Assembly (NCBI GenBank): GCA_008297795.1
Contig: VBQP01000065.1
Location: 1-7,724 of the forward strand
DNA: 7,724 nucleotides
Reading direction: 5' to 3'
DNA from: Thermoplasmata archaeon
GTDB lineage: Archaea; Thermoplasmatota; E2; UBA202; DSCA01
How positions within the stretch are numbered: position 1 is the stretch's first letter; each line of letters begins with the position of its first letter. This document shows positions 5,987 through 7,724 of the stretch, piece by piece. Both the position numbers and the translations under genes were made by a program. Below the pieces are notes generated by a model. The model ran no database searches, was not told where the DNA came from, and was given only the letters and a program-made list of their open reading frames with translations.

Positions 5987-6832
5987 ATGAAGAGAGTTGC
6001 GATATATACACGTGTTTCAACCGAGGATCAGGCAAAGGAAGGCTTTTCGCTCGATGCCCAGATGGAGAAACTCAGAGCATACTGTAGTGCAAGAGGATGG
6101 GAAATTGTGAAAGAATATGTGGACAACGGCTACAGTGGCAGAGACATAAACCGTCCTGCCTACAAAAAGATGATGGAGGAAATAGATGAATGGGACATGC
6201 TTCTCGTAATGAAAATGGACAGAATCCACCGCAACAGCAAAAACTTCATGATGATGATGGAGAATCTGAATGAAAAAGGCAAAGAATTTGTTTCAATGAC
6301 AGAGAGCCTTGACACCTCCACAGCCATGGGCAGGTTTGTGATGGACATTATCCAGCGCATAGCCCAGCTTGAAAGCGAGCAAATAGGGGAGCGTGTTTAC
6401 GTTGGTATGAGACAGAAAGCGAAAGACGGTAAGGGGGTACTGGGTTCTCCTGCGCCTTACGGGTACGAATATAAAAATGGAGAACTTGCAGAGGTGGAGG
6501 GTGAGATAAATACTGTCAGAAAAATATATGATATGTATCTGGAAGGGAAATCTCTGGGAGATATAGTAAAATGGCTCGAAAGTGAGGGAATAAAAACAAA
6601 AAGGGGGGGAAAGTGGAATAAAAAGACCGTTTCGAGAATACTTTCCAATCCCATATACTGTGGACTAATAGAGTGGGAGGATATTATTTCTCCGGGAAAA
6701 CATAAGGGGGTGGTGAGCATGGAAGAATTCAATAAAGTCCAGAGAATCAAACACAGGAGAGCCCGTCGCAAGGGAGAAAATTTTGTGATAAACAATTCCA
6801 GCAATTCCTTCGGAAAGGACATTATATCGTAA
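5987..6832 (+). CDS. Short large-type serine recombinase (resolvase + recombinase domains)
   Basis: A 281-residue site-specific DNA recombinase. The N-terminal resolvase domain (1-145) has VAIYTRVSTEDQ with nucleophile Ser11 and Arg9. It also has VDNGYSGRDINRPAY, KMDRIHRN with Asp78, Arg79 and Arg82, and IIQRIAQLESEQIGER, the start of the long E helix. All expected catalytic residues are present. A recombinase domain follows (about 150-260): GSPAPYGYEY, RKIYDMYLEGKSLGDIVKWL, KTKRGGKWNKKTVSRILSNPIYCG. The protein stops at FGKDIIS. It therefore lacks the zinc-ribbon and coiled-coil C-terminus of phage integrases of 450-600 residues, and may use a simpler DNA site or bidirectional chemistry (inference). 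ATG 5987 is chosen because catalytic domains begin MKRVAIY and because the TATA box and dyad lie upstream. It is unlike IS607 TnpA, which has an N-terminal HTH. Confidence 0.9.
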   Translation: MKRVAIYTRVSTEDQAKEGFSLDAQMEKLRAYCSARGWEIVKEYVDNGYSGRDINRPAYKKMMEEIDEWDMLLVMKMDRIHRNSKNFMMMMENLNEKGKEFVSMTESLDTSTAMGRFVMDIIQRIAQLESEQIGERVYVGMRQKAKDGKGVLGSPAPYGYEYKNGELAEVEGEINTVRKIYDMYLEGKSLGDIVKWLESEGIKTKRGGKWNKKTVSRILSNPIYCGLIEWEDIISPGKHKGVVSMEEFNKVQRIKHRRARRKGENFVINNSSNSFGKDIIS

Positions 6833-6852
6833 TAGCATATTTAGGAAATTTA

Positions 6853-6880
6853 GTATAGATATAATATATACTCAATATAG
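6853..6880 (+). repeat. 28-bp repeat, right inner copy
   Basis: Reads GTATAGATATAATATATAC then TCAATATAG, 20 bases past the recombinase stop. It matches 6970-6997 directly at 23 of 28 positions and 5492-5519 inverted at 23 of 28. Its right edge overlaps AATATAGTTTAG (6874-6885), an exact 12-base inverted match to 5514-5525. Confidence 0.6.
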
Positions 6881-6892
6881 TTTAGTAGTATA

Positions 6893-6954
6893 AATTTGAT
6901 TGCAGGGGGCAAGCAATATTTGGTTTTTTATCGGCAACTACCAATTTGATTGCA
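6893..6954 (+). repeat. 12-bp direct repeat AATTTGATTGCA, two copies
   Basis: Exact copies at 6893-6904 and 6943-6954, 50 bases start to start, lie between the right inner and outer 28-bp repeats. Fifty bases is close to five helical turns, so bound proteins would sit on one face. No function is recognised. Confidence 0.55.
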
Positions 6955-6969
6955 AAATACCAAAACTAA

Positions 6970-6997
6970 GTATACACATTATATATACTGAATATAC
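6970..6997 (+). repeat. 28-bp repeat, right outer copy
   Basis: Reads GTATACACATTATATATAC then TGAATATAC, 117 bases from the inner copy. It runs into the perfect 17-base palindrome AATATACTAAGTATATT (6991-7007), which ends 4 bases from the SRP19 stop. ACTAAGTATA occurs twice here, at 6965-6974 and 6996-7005. Confidence 0.6.
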
Positions 6998-7010
6998 TAA
7001 GTATATTTTA

Positions 7011-7295
7011 CTACTGTTTTTCTCTGTTTTTTGATATCTCGAGCGCCAGCTCCCTCAAAATCTTTGTTTTTTTGTCGACTTTATCAACCACAACCCTCCC
7101 CTCTCTCTTCCACCACCTGCTTGGATGCGCATTCTCTTCTTTTTGGGGATTCAACCCCATTTTCTTTGCGGCTTTGAATATTTCTTCAATTGAAGCATTG
7201 GGAACGGCTATTTCCTTCGCAACTCTCCTGCCACCCCCCCTGCTCCTCCTTCGGTCAAAGTAGATGGGCCATAAAATATATTTGTCCCTAGGCAT
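7011..7295 (-). CDS. srp19: Signal recognition particle subunit SRP19
   Basis: A 94-residue basic protein of normal archaeal SRP19 length. It begins MPRDKYILWPIYFDRRRSRGGGRRVAKEIAV cut into the usual parts: the first strand (ILWPIYFD), then the Arg/Gly RNA-contacting loop (RRRSRGGGRR). The middle has ASIEEIFKAAKKMGL, followed by NPQKEENAHPSRWWKREGRV and a Lys-rich end. SRP19 binds the tips of helices 6 and 8 of 7S RNA in the cytoplasm and promotes loading of SRP54 for targeting of membrane and secreted proteins. The start ATG is inside the end of the S8e gene (8-base overlap), so translation is probably coupled; no Shine-Dalgarno is clear. Identification is firm. Confidence 0.92.
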   Translation of the reverse strand: MPRDKYILWPIYFDRRRSRGGGRRVAKEIAVPNASIEEIFKAAKKMGLNPQKEENAHPSRWWKREGRVVVDKVDKKTKILRELALEISKNREKQ

Positions 7296-7674
7296 CTTTC
7301 TTTATCAATACAGCATTTATACATCCGTCCTGTCCAGGGCGGGATGTCACCCTCGCCTTGCCAAGTTCTGTTTCTATGACTGCACCTTTTGTTATTATAT
7401 CTCTTCTGACATAATGTGGATTCGCCGGATTTTCGAGAACGTCTTTTATCTCCACCCTTTTCGTTACATTTGTTTCCGGGTCTGTCACATTCGCAACATT
7501 CGTGGCAAGAACTCTAATCCTTGTATTTCCCCCCCTTATCCTGACTTTTTTATGTCTTTTTTCACCAATAACTGGAAGAATCGGCTCTCTCCCAAGTTCA
7601 TACCTTCTTTTCTTTCTCGCGAGTTTCAGTTTCCCGCCTGTTTCCTTCCTTTTTGACTTACCTTGCCATTTCAT
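7288..7674 (-). CDS. rps8e: 30S ribosomal protein S8e
   Basis: A 128-residue, strongly basic protein of the expected archaeal S8e length. It begins MKWQGKSKRKETGGKLK, followed by ARKKRRYELGREP, then RIRGGNTRIRVLATNVANV and NPANPHYVRRDIITKGAVIE, and ends SRPGQDGCINAVLIKK. All are family-typical. It is an archaeal/eukaryotic-specific small-subunit protein that contacts 16S rRNA. GGAGG lies 6 bases before the ATG. The start is inside the end of the preceding gene (17-base overlap), and its stop overlaps SRP19, so the three form one operon. Confidence 0.95.
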   Translation of the reverse strand: MKWQGKSKRKETGGKLKLARKKRRYELGREPILPVIGEKRHKKVRIRGGNTRIRVLATNVANVTDPETNVTKRVEIKDVLENPANPHYVRRDIITKGAVIETELGKARVTSRPGQDGCINAVLIKKDA

Positions 7675-7724
7675 TTAATTCCTCCAGATGTTTCCACTTT
7701 TCATCCACTTCTTCCTGTATTTTG
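7658..7724 (-). CDS. C-terminal end of an unidentified protein upstream of S8e (partial)
   Basis: Minus-strand codons entering from the right edge read KIQEEVDEKWKHLEELNEM then AR and stop at TAA 7658-7660. The segment is a charged amphipathic helix or coiled-coil end; the family cannot be named from 21 residues. It overlaps the S8e start by 17 bases and carries the S8e ribosome binding site in its own codons, which supports it being a real, coupled gene. Confidence 0.55.
   Translation of the reverse strand, partial: KIQEEVDEKWKHLEELNEMAR
7681..7685 (-). promoter_or_regulatory. Shine-Dalgarno site of S8e
   Basis: GGAGG on the minus strand, 6 bases before the S8e ATG, lies inside the upstream coding sequence and fixes the S8e start. 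Confidence 0.8.

Larger units (their letters stand above)
5492..6997. mobile_element. Candidate solo serine-recombinase element bounded by inverted 28-bp repeats
   Basis: A single recombinase gene sits between repeat clusters, in a 1.6-kb island separating two conserved minus-strand genes and transcribed against them. The outer copies, 5492-5519 and 6970-6997, lie in opposite orientation; inner copies are at about 5597 and 6853. The island is markedly more AT-rich than the flanking genes. No target duplication could be identified, and the repeats are AT-rich, so exact borders are uncertain. It could be an integrative element, an invertible cassette or a remnant. Confidence 0.5.

Noticed and set aside
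5388..7010. CRISPR array in the repeat-rich island
   Set aside because: Repeats are few, degenerate, in both orientations and separated by 105-1300 bases; there is no regular spacer pattern and no cas gene.

Overview
The window looks like a chromosomal segment of a euryarchaeote, plausibly a Thermoplasmata relative (the lineage is inference). The evidence is a set of archaeal-type genes: ribosomal protein S8e, SRP19, TrpB2, a COG3199-type NAD kinase and a COG2150-type ACT regulator. Several genes also have an A/T-rich TATA box about 25 bases upstream of an ATG with almost no leader, as in archaeal leaderless transcripts.

Left part (1-1721): the 5' part of a secreted gingipain-like (C25) peptidase runs leftward off the edge. 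It diverges from a SelB/EF-Tu-like protein whose GTP-binding motifs have decayed. Middle (1715-4811): an ACT-domain regulator with an N-terminal helix-turn-helix lies divergent to trpB2, with a strong palindrome in the shared promoter region. trpB2 is followed closely by an ATP-NAD kinase-like gene. This suggests an amino-acid-responsive regulator next to a tryptophan or serine metabolism gene. A methyltransferase (4816-5387, minus strand) converges on the kinase.

Two genes are frame-disrupted in A/T homopolymer tracts: the ACT regulator by one extra base, the methyltransferase by one missing base. In both, the family-like C-terminus sits in another frame. Either the sequence has homopolymer indel errors or the genes are decaying.

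Right part (5388-7010): an AT-rich accessory island holds a single short serine recombinase gene of the large-serine-recombinase type. It is flanked by degenerate 28-bp repeats, two on each side in opposite orientations. A 30-bp dyad lies between its TATA box and its start codon. This is the most unusual part of the window and looks like a minimal recombinase element inserted between conserved genes.

Far right (7011-7724): a tightly overlapping minus-strand operon encodes an unidentified upstream protein (C-terminus only), S8e and SRP19, linking ribosome assembly to protein targeting.
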